8,348 bases of DNA from Lachnospiraceae bacterium. GTDB lineage: Bacteria > Bacillota_A > Clostridia > Lachnospirales > Lachnospiraceae. The notes below the pieces were generated by a model that was not told the origin of the DNA, did no database searches, and saw only the letters and a program-made list of their open reading frames with translations. Each line of letters opens with the position of its first letter. Within the stretch, counting starts at the first letter, position 1. The stretch is taken from assembly GCA_017634255.1 (NCBI GenBank), contig JAGBNT010000026.1:1-8348 (forward strand), written 5' to 3'. Shown here one piece after another: positions 7,953 through 8,348 of the stretch. The translations under genes and the position numbers were made by a program.

Positions 7953-8033
7953 TTTTTGATAATCTGACGTAACTGTTCAGAACCCAATGTCAGTAACATG
8001 ACTGCACAAAAATATACAGGCTGATGCTGTGAT

Positions 8034-8050
8034 GTAATTGACTAAATTAC
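8034..8050. promoter_or_regulatory. Operator-like inverted repeat upstream of pckA
   Basis: A perfect 6-bp inverted repeat, GTAATT-gacta-AATTAC (8034-8039 and 8045-8050), 17 bp overall, in the gap before pckA. Its size and symmetry fit a dimeric repressor site, and it overlaps the -35 element of the promoter candidate below. In AT-rich DNA a 6-bp repeat can occur by chance, so the regulatory role is only a suggestion. Confidence 0.3.
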
Positions 8051-8066
8051 TTTAATATGGTAAAAA
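8038..8066 (+). promoter_or_regulatory. Candidate sigma-A promoter for pckA
   Basis: TTGACT (8038-8043, 5 of 6 to the -35 consensus) is followed after 17 bp by TAAAAA (8061-8066, 4 of 6 to the -10). It would give a leader of roughly 95-100 bases before the pckA start, containing the hairpin at 8085-8124. Spacing is ideal but the -10 is weak. A separate promoter is expected here, because the function changes and the gap is 217 bp. Confidence 0.35.
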
Positions 8067-8084
8067 TATTGAATTGGAAGCCAA

Positions 8085-8124
8085 GGAAGACTGTCAGTGT
8101 AAGTATATAGCGGTGACAGTTTCC
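8085..8124 (+). promoter_or_regulatory. Hairpin in the pckA leader (attenuator or terminator-like)
   Basis: ACTGTCA (8090-8096) pairs with TGACAGT (8114-8120) around a 17-base loop. The stem extends outward through GGAA (8085-8088) with TTCC (8121-8124) if G8089 bulges. It is followed by a T-rich but interrupted tract (about 8125-8150). This could be a weak terminator for the rhamnosidase transcript or an attenuator/stability element in the pckA leader. I do not recognise it as a known riboswitch class. Confidence 0.35.
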
Positions 8125-8169
8125 TATATTTCATATTTTCAATTTTTATACAAGAAAGGGGTAATTTAA

Positions 8170-8348
8170 ATGGCAGCAGTAGATTTAAGCAAGTACGGTA
8201 TTACCGGGGTTAAAGAGATCGTTTACAATCCGTCCTACGATTTCCTGTTCGAGGAGGAGACCAAGAGCGACCTTGAGGGCTACGACAAGGGTCAGGTCAG
8301 CGAGCTCGGTGCGGTAAACGTTATGACAGGTGTTTACACCGGACGTTC
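8170..8348 (+). CDS. pckA: Phosphoenolpyruvate carboxykinase (ATP), N-terminal fragment cut by window end
   Basis: Catalyses oxaloacetate + ATP to phosphoenolpyruvate + CO2 + ADP; in many anaerobes it also runs in the carboxylating direction toward succinate or C4 acids. Only 59 complete codons are in the window (the full protein is usually about 530-540 residues). The visible N-terminus is diagnostic: Y-G-I-T-G-V (9-14), V-Y-N-P-S-Y-D (18-24), G-Y-D-K-G (37-41) and [14 protein letters not shown] (46-59), aligning with what I recall of the E. coli PckA N-terminus, where the T-G-x-x-T-G-R-S motif also occurs. The nucleotide-binding P-loop lies beyond the window. The ATG has a strong site (AAAGGGG at 8155-8161, 8 bases upstream). 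The 217-bp gap before it, with its own signals, suggests a transcription unit separate from the rhamnoside locus. The identification is confident despite the short fragment. Confidence 0.93.
   Translation, partial: MAAVDLSKYGITGVKEIVYNPSYDFLFEEETKSDLEGYDKGQVSELGAVNVMTGVYTGR

Noticed and set aside
7953..8169. A short gene or tRNA in the gap before pckA
   Set aside because: There is no open frame with a ribosome binding site and no cloverleaf-like arrangement; only the promoter, inverted repeat and hairpin candidates are visible.

Overview
The window looks like a chromosomal segment of a Gram-positive gut or rumen anaerobe in the Clostridia, most likely Lachnospiraceae (Butyrivibrio or Roseburia-like). 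This rests on general features: a CUT1 sugar transporter without its own ATPase, a YesM/YesN-type two-component pair, heavy use of ATA (Ile) and AGG (Arg) codons, strong purine-rich ribosome binding sites, and a PckA N-terminus typical of anaerobic Firmicutes. The genus is an inference and cannot be fixed from the sequence alone. All genes lie on the + strand and fill nearly the whole window.

Layout: positions 1-1688 hold the last two genes of an ABC sugar importer. The first permease enters from outside the window, and the second overlaps it by 4 bp. A 131-bp gap (1689-1819) contains a striking long hairpin (1710-1792). Next come a sensor histidine kinase (1820-3580, TTG start) and, 2 bp downstream, its AraC-type response regulator (3583-5070). 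A 74-bp gap carries an imperfect 25-bp tandem repeat just ahead of a family GH78 alpha-L-rhamnosidase gene (5145-7952). A 217-bp AT-richer gap (7953-8169) holds a possible promoter, an operator-like inverted repeat and a leader hairpin. It is followed by the start of ATP-dependent phosphoenolpyruvate carboxykinase (pckA, from 8170, cut off by the window end).

How they work together: the first five genes read as a compact uptake-sensing-degradation locus for a rhamnose-containing glycan or glycoside. The kinase would sense an extracellular sugar (or a binding protein loaded with it). The regulator would then activate transporter and enzyme genes, the importer would bring the oligosaccharide in, and the rhamnosidase, which lacks a signal peptide, would remove terminal rhamnose in the cytoplasm. 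This resembles the B. subtilis yes/rhamnogalacturonan region in its parts (YesMN kinase/regulator plus a CUT1 transporter), but the substrate here is inferred from the enzyme family only. pckA is probably an unrelated central-carbon gene in its own transcription unit.

I found no mobile element, CRISPR array, tRNA or rRNA, and no clearly unprecedented system. The most interesting signals are non-coding: the long hairpin between transporter and kinase genes, the tandem repeat ahead of the rhamnosidase gene, and the structured pckA leader.
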